From positions 1-64,000 of the forward strand of contig NZ_AECZ01000018.1 of NCBI RefSeq assembly GCF_000179555.1: a stretch of 64,000 bases of DNA. The letters are read 5' to 3'. The DNA is from Solidesulfovibrio fructosivorans JJ] (lineage in GTDB: Bacteria > Desulfobacterota > Desulfovibrionia > Desulfovibrionales > Desulfovibrionaceae). Below the pieces are notes generated by a model. That model saw only the letters and a list, made by a program, of their open reading frames with translations. It ran no database searches and was not told where the DNA came from. The stretch's first letter is position 1. Each line of letters starts with the position of its first letter. The position numbers and the translations under genes were made by a program. Positions 42,364 through 53,377 of the stretch are shown here, in pieces.

Positions 42364-43548
42364 ATGCGTAAAGCGTACTTTGGAGACTTCGGGGGACAGT
42401 TTGTCCCCGAACTGCTCATGCCGCCGCTTCTGGAGCTGGAAGAGGCCATGAAGACCATCGTGCCGAGCGAGAAGTTCCAGAAGGAACTGAACGCGCTGCT
42501 GACTGATTATGTGGGCCGGCCCTCGCCGCTGTACCGCTGCCCCAACCTGTCCAAGGAGCTGGGGTTCGATCTGTGGCTCAAAAGGGAAGACCTGAACCAT
42601 ACCGGCGCGCACAAGATCAACAACACCATGGGCCAGGGGCTGCTGACGAAATACATGGGCAAGCAGGTGCTTCTGGCCGAGACCGGGGCCGGCCAGCACG
42701 GCGTGGCCACGGCCACGGCCGCCGCCATGTTGGGCCTTGGCTGCATCGTCTACATGGGAGCCGAGGACGTTTCCCGCCAGTCCCACAACGTCAAACGGAT
42801 GAAGCTCCTTGGCGCGGAGGTCGTGCCCATCGAATCCGGCACCAAGACCCTCAAGGACGCCATCAACGCGGCGCTACGCTACTGGATCGCCGAGCAGCGC
42901 ACCACGCACTACTGTTTCGGCACGGCGGCCGGGCCCCATCCCTTTCCCACGCTGGTGCGCGACTTCCAGGCCGTGATTTCCAAGGAAGCCCGGGCCCAGT
43001 GTCTGGAGAAGATGGGCCGACTGCCGGACTACGTGGTCGCCTGCGTGGGCGGCGGTTCCAACGCCATCGGCATGTTCCACCACTTCGAACCGGACGCGTC
43101 GGTCAAGCTCATCGGCGTGGAAGCCGCCGGCACGGGCGAACCGGGCTGCTATAACTCCGCGCCCATAAACCTCGGCACGCCGGGGGTGCTCCACGGCATG
43201 CACTCCATGCTCCTGCAAACCAAGGAAGGGCAGATCCAGCCTTCCCATTCCGTGTCCGCCGGCCTGGACTATCCCGGCGTCGGGCCCGAGCACGCCCATC
43301 TGGCCGCCACAGGCCGGGTGCACTACGGCATGGCCGTGGATGCCGAGGCGCTCAAGGCCTTCGAGGTCCTGTGCCACCGGGAGGGCATCATCCCGGCCCT
43401 TGAAAGCTCCCATGCCGTGGGCTGGGTGCTGACCCACGCCGCAGAGATTCCGAAAGGGTCGCAGGTGGTGGTGTGTCTGTCCGGCCGGGGCGACAAGGAC
43501 CTCGGCATCATCGAAGCCTGCGAAAAAAAGGCGGGAGGCCGCGCATGA
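42364..43548 (+). CDS. trpB: Tryptophan synthase beta subunit (TrpB1 type)
   Basis: A 394-residue PLP enzyme that condenses indole with serine. The PLP lysine lies in HTGAHKINN (near residue 85), with [11 protein letters not shown] and the phosphate-binding [10 protein letters not shown]. The N-terminus [15 protein letters not shown] is the classical TrpB1 start that contacts TrpA. GGAGG is seven bases before the ATG, right behind a hairpin repeat, so initiation may depend on how that hairpin folds. The stop overlaps the trpA start (ATGA). Confidence 0.97.
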   Translation: MRKAYFGDFGGQFVPELLMPPLLELEEAMKTIVPSEKFQKELNALLTDYVGRPSPLYRCPNLSKELGFDLWLKREDLNHTGAHKINNTMGQGLLTKYMGKQVLLAETGAGQHGVATATAAAMLGLGCIVYMGAEDVSRQSHNVKRMKLLGAEVVPIESGTKTLKDAINAALRYWIAEQRTTHYCFGTAAGPHPFPTLVRDFQAVISKEARAQCLEKMGRLPDYVVACVGGGSNAIGMFHHFEPDASVKLIGVEAAGTGEPGCYNSAPINLGTPGVLHGMHSMLLQTKEGQIQPSHSVSAGLDYPGVGPEHAHLAATGRVHYGMAVDAEALKAFEVLCHREGIIPALESSHAVGWVLTHAAEIPKGSQVVVCLSGRGDKDLGIIEACEKKAGGRA

Positions 43549-44315
43549 GCCAGTCCATTCTCACCACACGCATCATGGAGGCGCTGGCGGCCGGCCGCAA
43601 GGCGCTCATTCCGTTTCTGCCCGGAGGCTTTCCGGACAAGGAACGCTTTTTCGACGAACTCGACGCGCTGGATGCCGGCGGCGCGGATATCATCGAGATC
43701 GGCGTGCCCTTTTCCGACCCCGTGGCCGACGGCCCGGTGGTGGAAAAAGCCTCCCTCGATTGCCTTTTAAACGGCACCTGCCTGTCCTGGCTGCTCCACG
43801 AGCTCGAACGCCGCAAGGGCCGCTACAAGGCCGGCCTCGTGCTCATGGGCTACTACAATCCCTTTCTCCAGTACGGCCTGGAGAATCTTGCCGAGGATGC
43901 GGCGGCGGCCGGGGTGTCGGGCTTCATCGTCCCGGACCTGCCCCTGGAGGAAGCCGGCCCCATGGCCGAGACCCTGGGGAAACACGACCTGGACCTGATC
44001 CCGCTGGTCGGGCTCAACACCTCCGAGGAGCGCCTCGCCGCCTACGCGGCCCATGCCCGGGGATTCGTCTACTTCGTCTCCGTGCTCGGCACCACGGGCA
44101 TGCGCGAGACGCTGCCGGCCGAAATCGCCGAGCACCTCGCCTCGGTGCGCCGCATCTTCGACGTGCCCGTGGCCCTCGGGTTCGGCATCAAATCCCCGGA
44201 ACAGCTCATCCCCTTCGGCGACAGCATCGACGCCGTGGTCTTCGGCTCGGCGCTGATCGCCCACATCGAGACCGGCGGCACGGCCGCCGAATTCATGCAG
44301 CGCTGGCGCAGCTGA
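43545..44315 (+). CDS. trpA: Tryptophan synthase alpha subunit
   Basis: A 256-residue TIM barrel that splits indole-glycerol phosphate. Catalytic glutamate and aspartate are in [46 protein letters not shown] and [10 protein letters not shown] follow, with GSAL near the phosphate site. The start at 43545 has GGGAGG upstream and overlaps the trpB stop. It is the last gene of the aromatic operon; a strong hairpin follows. Confidence 0.97.
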   Translation: MSQSILTTRIMEALAAGRKALIPFLPGGFPDKERFFDELDALDAGGADIIEIGVPFSDPVADGPVVEKASLDCLLNGTCLSWLLHELERRKGRYKAGLVLMGYYNPFLQYGLENLAEDAAAAGVSGFIVPDLPLEEAGPMAETLGKHDLDLIPLVGLNTSEERLAAYAAHARGFVYFVSVLGTTGMRETLPAEIAEHLASVRRIFDVPVALGFGIKSPEQLIPFGDSIDAVVFGSALIAHIETGGTAAEFMQRWRS

Positions 44316-44332
44316 CCGCGAATGATACGGGC

Positions 44333-44357
44333 GGCCGGTCTCCCGGGGAGACCGGCC
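44333..44357 (+). terminator. Hairpin after trpA, probable operon end
   Basis: Perfect 11-bp stem GGCCGGTCTCC (44333-44343) with GGAGACCGGCC (44347-44357), three-base loop, 18 bp past the trpA stop. A second palindromic stretch around CCCGGCCGGG follows to 44390. There is no T tract. Confidence 0.55.
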
Positions 44358-44417
44358 CAAGGTCCCCGGCCGGTATGCGACCCGGCCGGGCGGCCGAATC
44401 CGTCGCGGGAAGCCGCC

Positions 44418-45029
44418 ATGCACCTTCAAAACTACACCGCCTATCTCACCGCCCTGACCGCCAGTATGCTCACCCCCGGCCCGGCCATGTTGCAGGCGCT
44501 GACCCTCGGCGTGCGCCACGGCTGCCGGCCCGTCGTTTTCGTGGCCCTGGGCAACGTCTGCGCGACGCTCGTCCAGATCGTCGTCACCCTGTACGGGCTT
44601 TCGCTGCTCGGGCGCGAGCCGTGGCTGCTTCGCGCGGCAAGCCTTGCCGGCGCGGTCTACATCGCCTGGCTGGGGTTCGTCCTGTGGCGGACCGGGGCCA
44701 GACGCATCGCCCCGGACGCCGCCGGCGACCGGCCGCCGCTTGTTTCCCTCGCCCTGCAAGGCGCGGGCGTGGCCGCGGTCAACCCCAAGGCCTGGGGTTT
44801 TCTCGGCGCGCTCATGCCGCCCTTTGCCGCCGCCGGAATGCCGGCCGTGCCCGACATCGCGCTTCTGGCCGCGCCCATCTGCCTGCTCGCCTTCGGCGGC
44901 ATGCTGGCCTATGCCCGGTTCGGGGCCTTCCTGGCCACGGCGCTGGCCTCGCCGCGCGCGGCAAGGCGCTTTTTCCGCACCGTGGCCGCGACGCTTTGGG
45001 CCTGCGCCGGCTACTTCGCTTTCGGATAA
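44418..45029 (+). CDS. LysE/RhtB-family amino-acid exporter
   Basis: A 203-residue inner-membrane protein with about six helices. The family signature TPGPAMLQALTLGVRHG lies near residue 18, with GAVYIAWLGFVLWRTG in the middle and the VNPKAWGF motif. LysE/RhtB proteins export amino acids such as lysine, threonine or homoserine. It follows trpA by 100 bp in the same direction, so export of an aromatic amino acid is possible but unproven. The ATG at 44418 has only a weak GGGAAG upstream. Confidence 0.88.
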   Translation: MHLQNYTAYLTALTASMLTPGPAMLQALTLGVRHGCRPVVFVALGNVCATLVQIVVTLYGLSLLGREPWLLRAASLAGAVYIAWLGFVLWRTGARRIAPDAAGDRPPLVSLALQGAGVAAVNPKAWGFLGALMPPFAAAGMPAVPDIALLAAPICLLAFGGMLAYARFGAFLATALASPRAARRFFRTVAATLWACAGYFAFG

Positions 45030-45084
45030 GGCTGGTTCCCGCCCAGGGATTGGGCTATAGCGGGGAAAACGCCAAGGATGTCCC

Positions 45085-46182
45085 ATGCCCCAATGCGCCA
45101 AGGTGCTTTTCGTCGACGACGATCAGGCCGTGCTCGACGGCGTGCGGCGGGGGCTTTGCCGCGCCTACGACGTGGCCACGGCCCTGGGGCCTCTGGAAGG
45201 GCTGCGGGTCCTTAGCGAGAACGGCCCCTTCGCCGTGGTCGTCTCGGATCTGCGCATGCCGGGCATGGACGGGGTGACCTTCCTGCGAAAAGCCAAGGAG
45301 ATCGCCCCGGAGGCCGTCCCCATCATGCTCACCGGCCACGGCGACCTGACCACGGCCATGGCCGCGGTCAACGAAGGCCATATCTTCCGCTTTCTGACCA
45401 AACCCTGCCCGACCCCCAACCTGTCGCGCGCCCTGGACGCGGCCCTTGCCCATTACCGGCTGGCGGCCACGGAAAAGGAACTCCTGCGGGTGACCCTGGA
45501 AAACGCCCGGCTCAAAGAGGATGTGGAACGCATCATGCGCCACGACCTCAAAACGCCGCTGTCCGCCATCATCAGCCTGCCCCAGGTCCTCCGCATGGCC
45601 GACAACCTCGACGACGAGCAGCGCGACATGCTCGCCCTCATCGAGGAGTCCGGCTACCTGATCCTGTCCATGGTCAACCTGTCCACGGCGCTCTACAAGA
45701 TGGAACGGGACCAGTACGCGCTCGAGCCGACGGACGTGAACCTGGTCCCCATCATCGAAAAAAATTTCGGCTTCTTCGCCGACACGGCCCAAAACCGCGA
45801 CCTGACCCTCGCCCTGACCGCGGACGGCGCGCCGATCCCGCCGGGGGGCGGCTTCACGGTGCGCGGGGAGGAGCTTTTATGCTTCTCCATGCTGGCCAAC
45901 CTCATCACCAACGCGGTGGAGGCCTCGCCGAGGGGCGGCACGGTGTCCGTGGACCTCGGCCGCGAAGGCGGCATGGCCCGCATCGCCATCGCCAACGCCG
46001 GCCCGGTGCCCGAGTGCGTGCGCGACTGCTTTTTCGACAAGTACGCCACCGCCGGAAAGCCCAAGGGCACGGGGCTCGGCACCTACTCGGCCAAGCGCAT
46101 CGCCATGGCCCACGGCGGCGACATCGCCATGGAAACCGACGGCGCGGGCACGCGCGTCACGGTGCGCCTCCCGGTCGCCTGA
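45085..46182 (+). CDS. Response-regulator/histidine-kinase hybrid (REC–HisKA–HATPase)
   Basis: A 365-residue soluble protein. An N-terminal receiver (residues about 5-120; VLFVDDDQAVLDG, phospho-acceptor in VSDLRMPGMDG, lysine in FLTKPCP) is followed by a short coiled linker, then a kinase with the phospho-histidine box MRHDLKTPLSAI (about residue 152) and an ATPase domain with ANLITNAVEAS and GTGLGTYSAKRIA. Input therefore arrives by phosphorylation of the receiver rather than by a sensory domain. AAGGAT precedes the ATG. Its 3' end overlaps a convergent CheY-like gene by 26 bp. Confidence 0.9.
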   Translation: MPQCAKVLFVDDDQAVLDGVRRGLCRAYDVATALGPLEGLRVLSENGPFAVVVSDLRMPGMDGVTFLRKAKEIAPEAVPIMLTGHGDLTTAMAAVNEGHIFRFLTKPCPTPNLSRALDAALAHYRLAATEKELLRVTLENARLKEDVERIMRHDLKTPLSAIISLPQVLRMADNLDDEQRDMLALIEESGYLILSMVNLSTALYKMERDQYALEPTDVNLVPIIEKNFGFFADTAQNRDLTLALTADGAPIPPGGGFTVRGEELLCFSMLANLITNAVEASPRGGTVSVDLGREGGMARIAIANAGPVPECVRDCFFDKYATAGKPKGTGLGTYSAKRIAMAHGGDIAMETDGAGTRVTVRLPVA

Positions 46183-46570
46183 CATTGGGCGAGCCCCAGG
46201 CTTCCCGGATCTTGCGCGCCAGCACGTCCGGGGAAAACGGCTTGACCACGTAATTGGTCACCCCGGCGCCGATGGCCGTCATGACGTGTTCCTCGTTGGC
46301 TTCGGCCGTGATCATGACCACGGGCACCTTGGCGAAACGCTCGCTTTTGCGGATGCGCTCAAGGAGCGTGAGCCCCGACATGCGCGGCATGTTCCAGTCG
46401 AGCAGCACGAGGTCCACCGGATCGCGGTTGATGATCTCCCAGGCCATTTCCCCGTCCTCGGCGTAATTGAGGTTCTTGAAGCCGAGCTGGCGCAGGATGT
46501 AGGCGATGGTCTTGCGCATGGGCTGCTGATCGTCGACAATGAGGATGGCGATGGCGGAAGGGATGTCCAC
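46157..46570 (-). CDS. CheY-like single-domain response regulator
   Basis: A 137-residue receiver with the acidic pair in ILIVDDQQPMRK, the phospho-acceptor in LVLLDWNMPRMSG, the threonine in VVMITAEA and the lysine in YVVKPFS. It has no output domain, so it acts by protein contact, as CheY does. I start at GTG 46568-46570 with GGAG upstream; a longer frame has no ribosome site. It lies 82 bp after phoU on the same strand and is convergent with the hybrid kinase. Confidence 0.87.
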   Translation of the reverse strand: MDIPSAIAILIVDDQQPMRKTIAYILRQLGFKNLNYAEDGEMAWEIINRDPVDLVLLDWNMPRMSGLTLLERIRKSERFAKVPVVMITAEANEEHVMTAIGAGVTNYVVKPFSPDVLARKIREAWGSPNVRRPGGAP

Positions 46571-46652
46571 GAGGCGGCTCCTTCGGGCGCGCACGCGCCA
46601 CGGTGCCCCCATTCTAGGACAAAGCCGCCGCAAAAACCAAGGGGAAGAAAGG

Positions 46653-47309
46653 CTAGTCGCAACGGTGGCGGCTGCACGCGCCCTCGCGGATAAAAACCAC
46701 CGATTCCGCGATGTTGGTGCACTGGTCGCACACGCGCTTGAGCCCGTGGGCGATGAAGCACAGCTGCACGGCCCGCTCCACCGGCCGGGCCACGTCGCGC
46801 ATGTACTGCGTCATTTCCTTGAGGATGGCCACGTTGAGGTCCAGGATCTCCTCGGATTCCTCGCACAGCCGGCGGGAGACGTCCAGGTCGAGTTCGGAGA
46901 AGCACACGGCCGTGCGGGCCAGAAATTCCCGCGTGGCCTCGGCCAGTTCCTCCAGCCGCACGGGGGGGGCGATGGGCTCCTGGCCGGCCAGCAGCAGCCC
47001 GCGCTTGGCGAGGCCCACGGCCTGGTCGCCGATGCGTTCCGCGTCGCCGACGATGCGCATGCAGGCGACGATGTAGCGCAAGTCCCTGGCCACGGGCTGG
47101 TGCAGGGCGAGCAGGCGCAGGATTTCCGCGTCCAAGGAGCACTCCCGGGCGTCGATGGCCGCGTCGCCCTCGATGACGGCCCGGGCCGGTTCGGGGTCGC
47201 GGTCGAACACCGCATGCAGGGCCTTTTCAACGGCGGCCTGGGCCATGTGGAAAATCGTAAGCGTATCTGTCTTCAACTTCTCCAGATCTGCCTCGATAAT
47301 CCGTTCCAC
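46653..47309 (-). CDS. phoU: PhoU-family phosphate signalling protein
   Basis: A 218-residue helical protein made of two PhoU repeats, each with an acidic metal-binding motif: ARDLRYIVACMRIVGDAERIGD in the first half and ARPVERAVQLCFIAHGLKRVCDQCTNIAE in the second. PhoU links the Pst phosphate transporter with the PhoR kinase. Neither pst nor phoBR genes are in this window. The start is GTG with GGGAGG six bases upstream. The tail carries a Cys/His-containing CSRHRCD. Confidence 0.88.
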   Translation of the reverse strand: MERIIEADLEKLKTDTLTIFHMAQAAVEKALHAVFDRDPEPARAVIEGDAAIDARECSLDAEILRLLALHQPVARDLRYIVACMRIVGDAERIGDQAVGLAKRGLLLAGQEPIAPPVRLEELAEATREFLARTAVCFSELDLDVSRRLCEESEEILDLNVAILKEMTQYMRDVARPVERAVQLCFIAHGLKRVCDQCTNIAESVVFIREGACSRHRCD

Positions 47310-47556
47310 GACATCCCTCCCGGATCTGCCTCGTCGAGAATGCGAGCCGAAAGCGTATACCGCCGCAACAAGACTGGCAAGAGCTTCGCCGAATTGTCAC
47401 AGAACACGGCCGTTTTTCGCGCTCGGGGCGAAGGATACCCGCAGGGTACTTGCCGTCTTTTTGGTTACCTCTTGTTTTTTTGTCCGTACCGGCCGAAATT
47501 CACGCCGAGGCCTTTCTTCGAAAACCCCGCCCGACCGCGTTGCAAAGGATACCCGC

Positions 47557-48945
47557 ATGACGTCCCCGAAAGCCGGCTCCCCGGCCATGGTCCTTGTCAC
47601 TGTCTGCATCGCCCAGTTCATGGCCCCGTTCATGCTCACGGCCGTGGGCGTGGCCCTGCCTTCCCTCGGCCGCGACCTCGGCGCCACGGCCATGCAGCTC
47701 GGGCTCATCGAACAGCTCTACGTCGTGTCCCTGGCCATGGGCATGCTCGCCTTCGGGCGCTGGGGCGACATCATCGGCCAGCGCCGGGTGCTTTTGCCGG
47801 GCCTGGCCCTGTTCACCGCCCTGACCTGCTCCCTGGGATTTACCGAATCCGTGCACATGATCATGTTCCAGCGCTTTTTCCAGGGACTCGGGGCCTGCAT
47901 GGTGCTGTCCGGGTCCCTGGCCCTGGTGGCGGCGGCCTATCCGCCGGAGATGCGCGGCCGCAAGATCGGCATCGTCTCGGCCTGCACCTACGCCGGGCTG
48001 TCGCTTGGCCCGGTGCTCGGCGGCTACGTCACCGGCCACTTCGGCTGGCGCTACGTGTTCCTCATGCCCGTGCCCATCGGACTGGCCGCCACGGGCATGT
48101 GCCTTTTCGGCATGAAGGAAGCGCCGAAAAACGCCTTTGGCGAGCGTATGGACTGGCGCGGCGGCATCTTCTACGCCGTCAGCGTGGCATTTCTCATGCT
48201 CGGCGCGGCCCATGCCAAGGAAATCCCCCTCGGCCCGGCCATGATCGCGGTCGGCGTGCTGGGGCTGGCCGTGTTCCTACGCCTGCAAGCCCACACCAAA
48301 AGCGCGCTGCTCGACATCAATCTCCTGACCAGAAACCGCTTTTTCACGCTGAGCTGCCTGGCCGCCCTCGGCAACTACGCCGCCACCTTCGGCATCACCT
48401 TCATGATGAGCCTGTACCTGCAGTACGCCAAGGGCCTGCCGCCGCGCCTGGCCGGGCTGGTGCTGCTGTCCCAGCCGGTGCTCCAGGTGATCGCCTCGCC
48501 CGTCGCCGGCCGGCTGACCGAGCGTTTCGCCGCGGCGACGCTTGCCACCGTGGGCATGCTGGTCAGTTCCGCCGGCCTGCTGGTCGCGGCCGCGACCATC
48601 GGCATGGACACGCCGCTGTGGCTGCTCATCACGGAACTGGCGGTCATCGGCGCGGGCTTCGGCATCTTCATCACCCCCAACTCCACGGCCATCATGGGCA
48701 GCGTGCAAAAGCGCCAGTTCGGGCTGGCCTCGGGCATGATCGCCGCCATGCGCACTTTCGGCATGGCCGTGTCCATGACCAGCGTGACGCTCATCTTCTC
48801 GCTGCTCATGGGCGACGCCATCATCACCGCCGACACGCTGCCGGCCTTTCTGTCCAGCATGCGGGTGGGGCTGGTCGCCTTTGCCGTGTTCTCGTGCCTG
48901 GGGGTGATCCTGTCGTTTTGGCGGGGGAAAAAGAGCCTGCGCTAG
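47557..48945 (+). CDS. MFS transporter, DHA2-type (14-helix drug efflux family)
   Basis: A 462-residue inner-membrane protein with about 14 helices. RWGDIIGQRRVLLPG between helices 2 and 3 matches motif A, and GPVLGGYVTGHFGWRYVFLM in helix 5 is the drug:proton antiporter motif C with its following loop. Substrate unknown. The ATG at 47557 has AAAGGA upstream; the open frame continues far upstream with no coding character. No fusion-protein gene is adjacent. Confidence 0.88.
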   Translation: MTSPKAGSPAMVLVTVCIAQFMAPFMLTAVGVALPSLGRDLGATAMQLGLIEQLYVVSLAMGMLAFGRWGDIIGQRRVLLPGLALFTALTCSLGFTESVHMIMFQRFFQGLGACMVLSGSLALVAAAYPPEMRGRKIGIVSACTYAGLSLGPVLGGYVTGHFGWRYVFLMPVPIGLAATGMCLFGMKEAPKNAFGERMDWRGGIFYAVSVAFLMLGAAHAKEIPLGPAMIAVGVLGLAVFLRLQAHTKSALLDINLLTRNRFFTLSCLAALGNYAATFGITFMMSLYLQYAKGLPPRLAGLVLLSQPVLQVIASPVAGRLTERFAAATLATVGMLVSSAGLLVAAATIGMDTPLWLLITELAVIGAGFGIFITPNSTAIMGSVQKRQFGLASGMIAAMRTFGMAVSMTSVTLIFSLLMGDAIITADTLPAFLSSMRVGLVAFAVFSCLGVILSFWRGKKSLR

Positions 48946-49168
48946 CGGCCGCCCCGCCACTGCCCGCAAGGGCGGAGAGGGGAGCGGCCCCCCGGGCCGG
49001 GGCCGTTGACAAGGCCGCCGTCCCCGGGCATTTGTACGCTTGAGGTCTCTTCCGATATCCAAGCGAATTCCGTAACTATGTTGTCGGCCGGGAAGCTTCG
49101 GAAACAACCGTTTCATCCTGTACTGCCCGAGGGCGTCCTTGCTGTCTTCAGGGCGATGCCGAGGAACC

Positions 49169-51685
49169 ATGCGGCCAGCAGAGCCGGACGCCCATACGAC
49201 GAAATCCAGCGCGTCGATCCTCTGGCCGGGGGTCCTGCTGTCTCTCGCCCTGAGTCTCGGCTGCGCCGTCGGGTTGTACGCCCTGCGCCTTGGCGAGCTG
49301 CGTGAAGTGCACAAGGACCTGGCCCGCCTGTCCCTCGTCCTGGCGGGCCAAACCGGGTTGGCCTTTCAGGAAATCGACTTCGTCCTGACGGATACGCGAA
49401 CGCTCCTGACGCCCGAACGGCTGGCCTCGCCGCCGACGGACGAGGCCCTGCACCGGCTGCTGCACGACCGCTTCCGCGGCCTGCTGCAGGGGCAGGCGCT
49501 GCTGCTGTTCGGTGCGGACGGCACGATGCTCGCCCACTCGCGCGTCTTTCCCACTCCCCCTGTCCACGTCGGAGACCGGGACTATTTCCGCGCCCAAAAG
49601 CACGCCACAACGGATGCCCTGTTCATTTCCGCGCCGCTGCGAAACCGGGTCAACCACAACTGGATGATCAGCCTTTCCCGGCGTCTGACCACCCCGGACG
49701 GCGGTTTCGCCGGCGTCCTCATGGCCGCCGTGGAAATGCGGTACTTCACGCGTCTCTACCATGCCCTCGAATTGCCGCCCAGCGCCCGCATCGCCTTGCA
49801 ACGGGCCGACGGCACCCTGCTTGCCACCTATCCCTTCGACGACACCCTGCTCGGCCGCGTCGAACCGCCCTGTCGCGACGGTTCCGGACGCATCAGCGCC
49901 GGCAGCCCCGTTCCCGGCCTGCCCATGTCGGTATGCCTGTCGCTGCCCCTGTCCACGGTACTGCGGCGATGGCACGGGCTGGCCTGGATGATCGGCCTGG
50001 GGACCCTGGCGGCGGTGGTCGGCATCGGCGTCCTGACCGGGGCGCTGGCCATCCGGGTCCGTCGCGACCGGCTGGCGGCGAAGCGGCAGCAACGCCGGCT
50101 CGAAGAGCTGGTCGCCCTGCGCACGGCCGACCTCCAGCAATTGCTGGCATTCAACGAAACCATCCTGGAGACATCCCCGGTCGGCATCGGGGTCTATCAC
50201 CAAGACGGGCAGTGCATCTCGGTCAACGACAGCTTCTGCCGGATTATCGGCGGCGACAAGGAAGCCCTCCAGAGCCTCAACTTCCGCCATCTGGACTCCT
50301 GGCGGGAGGCCGGGATGCTGGATCACGCCGTCGCGACCCTCGAAACCGGCGCGCCATCGCACCTGGAATGCCGGACGGTCACGTCGTTTCACAAGGACAT
50401 CTGGATCGAATGCCACTTCGTCCGGTTCGTGCGCGACGGAATCGACCATCTGCTGTTGCTGCTCGCCGACATCACGGAGCGCAAGCAGGTCGAGGCCGCG
50501 CTGCGCAATGCCAAGCGCGTGGCCGAAACCGCCAATGTCGCCAAGTCGGAATTCCTGGCCAACATGAGCCATGAGATCCGCACGCCCTTAAACGGCGTCC
50601 TGGGCATGCTCCAGCTGATGCGCACGACCTCCCTCGACGCGGAGCAGCGCGAATACCTCGCAGCCGCCATCCTCTCCACCCAGCGCCTGACGGGCCTGCT
50701 TTCCGACATCCTCGACCTTTCCCGGATCGAGGCGGGCAAGCTGACGCTCCAGGAAGCGGATTTCAAGGTGGCCGACCTCAAGGCCTCCATCCTGGAAGTG
50801 TTTTCCCTGGTGGCCAGAAACAAGGGCCTGCGCCTGGAGTTTTCCACCGACGCCGCCATGCCGGCGCGACTGGCCGGCGACGAGACGCGCATCCGGCAGA
50901 TCCTGTTCAATCTGGTCGGCAACGCCCTGAAGTTCACCACGACGGGCGGCGTCGACGTTGCGGCCTTCGCCCTGCCGCCCCGCGCCGACGGACGGCTGCC
51001 CGTGGTCTTTTCCGTGCGGGATACGGGCGTCGGCATCCCCGACGCGCGGCTGGCGGACATCGTCGAACCCTTTGTCCAGGGACTGGGCGCGCCCTATGCC
51101 CCGCGGGAGGGCGCCGGGCTCGGGCTTTCCATCGTGCGCCGGCTGGTGCGGATGATGGGCGGCGAACTGGCCATCGACAACCGGGAAGGCGGCGGCACGA
51201 CGATCTATTGCGCCCTGCCCTTGCGCGCGGCGCAAAAGGACGCGCCGGACGAAACGCCGCCGGCCCGCGCGGCAGCGGACTCCACGGATCGTTTCCGGAT
51301 ACTGCTGGCTGAGGATGAGGCCATAAACCGCCTTGCCGCCCAAAAGATGCTGGAAAAGGCAGGCTATGCGGTGACGCCGGCCGGAAGCGGGGAGGAAATC
51401 CTGCGGCTCTTGGCCGAACGACCTTTCGACTGCATCCTGATGGACATCCGCATGCCCGGAAAAAACGGCCTGGAAGTCACCCGGGAGATCCGGCATTCCC
51501 CCCGGCTCGGCCCCATGGCCGCCATCCCCATCATCGCGGTGACCGCCTACGCCATGAGCGGCGACCGGGAGAAATTCCTGGCCGCGGGCATGGACGGCTA
51601 CGTCTCCAAGCCCATCGACATCGCCCATCTCATGGAGGAGCTCAAGCGAATCATGTCCGACCGGAAGAGGCCGGAGGGGAACTGA
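49169..51685 (+). CDS. Membrane hybrid sensor histidine kinase (Cache–PAS–HisKA–HATPase–REC)
   Basis: An 838-residue protein. The first helix at about residues 20-40 and the second at about 265-290 enclose a periplasmic PDC/dCache-like sensor ([24 protein letters not shown]). A PAS domain (about 325-440, [20 protein letters not shown]) follows, then the phospho-histidine box [17 protein letters not shown] (about 465), an ATPase domain ([22 protein letters not shown]) and a C-terminal receiver ([31 protein letters not shown]). It senses an external small molecule and relays phosphate. No partner gene is adjacent. GAGGAA precedes the ATG. Confidence 0.9.
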   Translation: MRPAEPDAHTTKSSASILWPGVLLSLALSLGCAVGLYALRLGELREVHKDLARLSLVLAGQTGLAFQEIDFVLTDTRTLLTPERLASPPTDEALHRLLHDRFRGLLQGQALLLFGADGTMLAHSRVFPTPPVHVGDRDYFRAQKHATTDALFISAPLRNRVNHNWMISLSRRLTTPDGGFAGVLMAAVEMRYFTRLYHALELPPSARIALQRADGTLLATYPFDDTLLGRVEPPCRDGSGRISAGSPVPGLPMSVCLSLPLSTVLRRWHGLAWMIGLGTLAAVVGIGVLTGALAIRVRRDRLAAKRQQRRLEELVALRTADLQQLLAFNETILETSPVGIGVYHQDGQCISVNDSFCRIIGGDKEALQSLNFRHLDSWREAGMLDHAVATLETGAPSHLECRTVTSFHKDIWIECHFVRFVRDGIDHLLLLLADITERKQVEAALRNAKRVAETANVAKSEFLANMSHEIRTPLNGVLGMLQLMRTTSLDAEQREYLAAAILSTQRLTGLLSDILDLSRIEAGKLTLQEADFKVADLKASILEVFSLVARNKGLRLEFSTDAAMPARLAGDETRIRQILFNLVGNALKFTTTGGVDVAAFALPPRADGRLPVVFSVRDTGVGIPDARLADIVEPFVQGLGAPYAPREGAGLGLSIVRRLVRMMGGELAIDNREGGGTTIYCALPLRAAQKDAPDETPPARAAADSTDRFRILLAEDEAINRLAAQKMLEKAGYAVTPAGSGEEILRLLAERPFDCILMDIRMPGKNGLEVTREIRHSPRLGPMAAIPIIAVTAYAMSGDREKFLAAGMDGYVSKPIDIAHLMEELKRIMSDRKRPEGN

Positions 51686-51768
51686 CGCCGCCCCCGGCAC
51701 AGGGCCCCGCCGCAAGCGGGAACCCTGCACGGGCGGACGCCGGACCATCCCGAGACGGCCCGGGGGGG

Positions 51769-53196
51769 CTACTTGTAGTAGATCTTGATCTCGTTGGTGC
51801 CGGGCATATCGTTGCCGGGCGTGGGACGGCCGGCGGTGATCACCACCGGATCGCCGGGCTTGATGTCCGGACAGTTCTGCACGAAGGCCTCCACCCGGGC
51901 CATGTGGTCGCCGCTGGTCGCCTCCAGCAGGCGCGGGTGCACCCCCCAGGCGAAATTGAGAAAATGCATCACCCGGGAATCCGGCGTCACGCCGTAGATG
52001 GACTGGCGCGGCCGGCGGCTCGAAGTCAGGCGGACGTTGGTGCCGCTGACCGAATGGCAGACGATGGCGTCGGCCTCCATGTTGTCCGCGATCAGGCAGG
52101 CCGAATAGGCCACGAACTTGCCGGGATTTTTCTCCCGCTTCGGCGCGTAGGGCGAAGGGATGCGCTCCAGGTAGTATTTGAGGGCGTTGTCCGAAATCTG
52201 GCGCATCACCTTGACCGTTTCCACCACATGGTCGCCCACGGCCGTCTCTTCCGAGAGCATCACGCAATCGGCCCCGTCCAGGATGGCGTTGGCCACGTCC
52301 GTGGACTCGGCCCGGGTCGGGATGGGATTTTTGACCATGGAAAGGAGCATCTGGGTGGCCACGATGACCGGCCGCTGGGCATGGCGGCAGGCCCGGATGA
52401 TCTTTTTCTGCAGGATCGGCAGTTCCGGGATGGGGCATTCGAGGCCGAGGTCGCCGCGCGCCACCATGACCGCGTCGGTGAGCTTCAAAATCGCGTCCAG
52501 GTTTTCCACCGCGTTCTGGCGCTCGAGCTTGGACACCACAGGCACCCATACGCCGTGCTTTTTTATCTCCTCCTTGGTCATGGCCACATCTTCGGCGTTT
52601 TGCACGAAGGAGATGGCCAGCGCGTCGACGCCCACGTCGATGCCCTCGTGGAGGTCCTTGACGTCCTTGGCGGTCAGGGCCGGCAAGGCGTGGTGCTTGC
52701 CCGGAAAGGCGATGCCCTTGTTGGAGGAGAGAAGTCCGGCGTTTTGCGCCTCCATGGCGTAGAGCCGGTCGGCCTTGACCTCCCGGGTGACGCGGAACTG
52801 GAGCAGCCCGTCGCTCAGGTTGACCGGCATGCCGACCCGCAGGCCGGCGAGCAATTCGGGCATGTCGAGGGAGACGAACACCCGGTCGTCATGGGCCGGA
52901 TCGGGCCGTTCGTCGGGAAGTCCGAGCAGCAGGCTTTCGCCCTTGTTGACGCTTCGCGGCGAATCCGCCACCTCGCCGATGCGGGTCTTGGGGCCGCACA
53001 GGTCGCCGAGGGCTGTCAGCGGGATGCCGAATTCGCTTTCCAGGCTACGGATATTTTTGATGATCGGTTCGAAATAGGCGGCATCGGCATGAGAGAAGTT
53101 GAGACGGAAAATGCGGACCCCGTGACGTACCATCTCGCGCATGGTGTCGAGCGCGATGGACGCGGGGCCGAGCGTGGCCACGATCTTGGTATGCAT
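51769..53196 (-). CDS. pyk: Pyruvate kinase
   Basis: A 475-residue glycolytic enzyme making pyruvate and ATP from phosphoenolpyruvate. Visible motifs: KIVATLGPAS and FRLNFSHA at the N-terminus, LCGPKTRIGE, FVQNAEDV, VSKLERQNAVENLD (catalytic lysine region, with Ser-Lys-Leu-Glu where most enzymes have Ala-Lys-Ile-Glu), MVARGDLGLE and IVATQMLLSM, then SEETAVG where Ser-Gly-Glu-Thr-Ala is usual. The C-terminal regulatory domain is present. GGAGG precedes the ATG. The small sequence departures mark a divergent bacterial subgroup but should not abolish activity. Confidence 0.94.
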   Translation of the reverse strand: MHTKIVATLGPASIALDTMREMVRHGVRIFRLNFSHADAAYFEPIIKNIRSLESEFGIPLTALGDLCGPKTRIGEVADSPRSVNKGESLLLGLPDERPDPAHDDRVFVSLDMPELLAGLRVGMPVNLSDGLLQFRVTREVKADRLYAMEAQNAGLLSSNKGIAFPGKHHALPALTAKDVKDLHEGIDVGVDALAISFVQNAEDVAMTKEEIKKHGVWVPVVSKLERQNAVENLDAILKLTDAVMVARGDLGLECPIPELPILQKKIIRACRHAQRPVIVATQMLLSMVKNPIPTRAESTDVANAILDGADCVMLSEETAVGDHVVETVKVMRQISDNALKYYLERIPSPYAPKREKNPGKFVAYSACLIADNMEADAIVCHSVSGTNVRLTSSRRPRQSIYGVTPDSRVMHFLNFAWGVHPRLLEATSGDHMARVEAFVQNCPDIKPGDPVVITAGRPTPGNDMPGTNEIKIYYK

Positions 53197-53377
53197 GCTT
53201 GCCTCCAGGCATGTCCGGCCCGCCTCCCCCCGCGATAGACGGGAAAAAGCGGATGCATGCCGGACGGGTTTGGGATAAGACTACCCCCGGCTGGTTGCCG
53301 TTTCACGACGTATCCTTATCTACTGGGAATGGTTGTCAAGGACAAGGCCGAAGCCACGTTCAAGGAGGGAAGCCCCC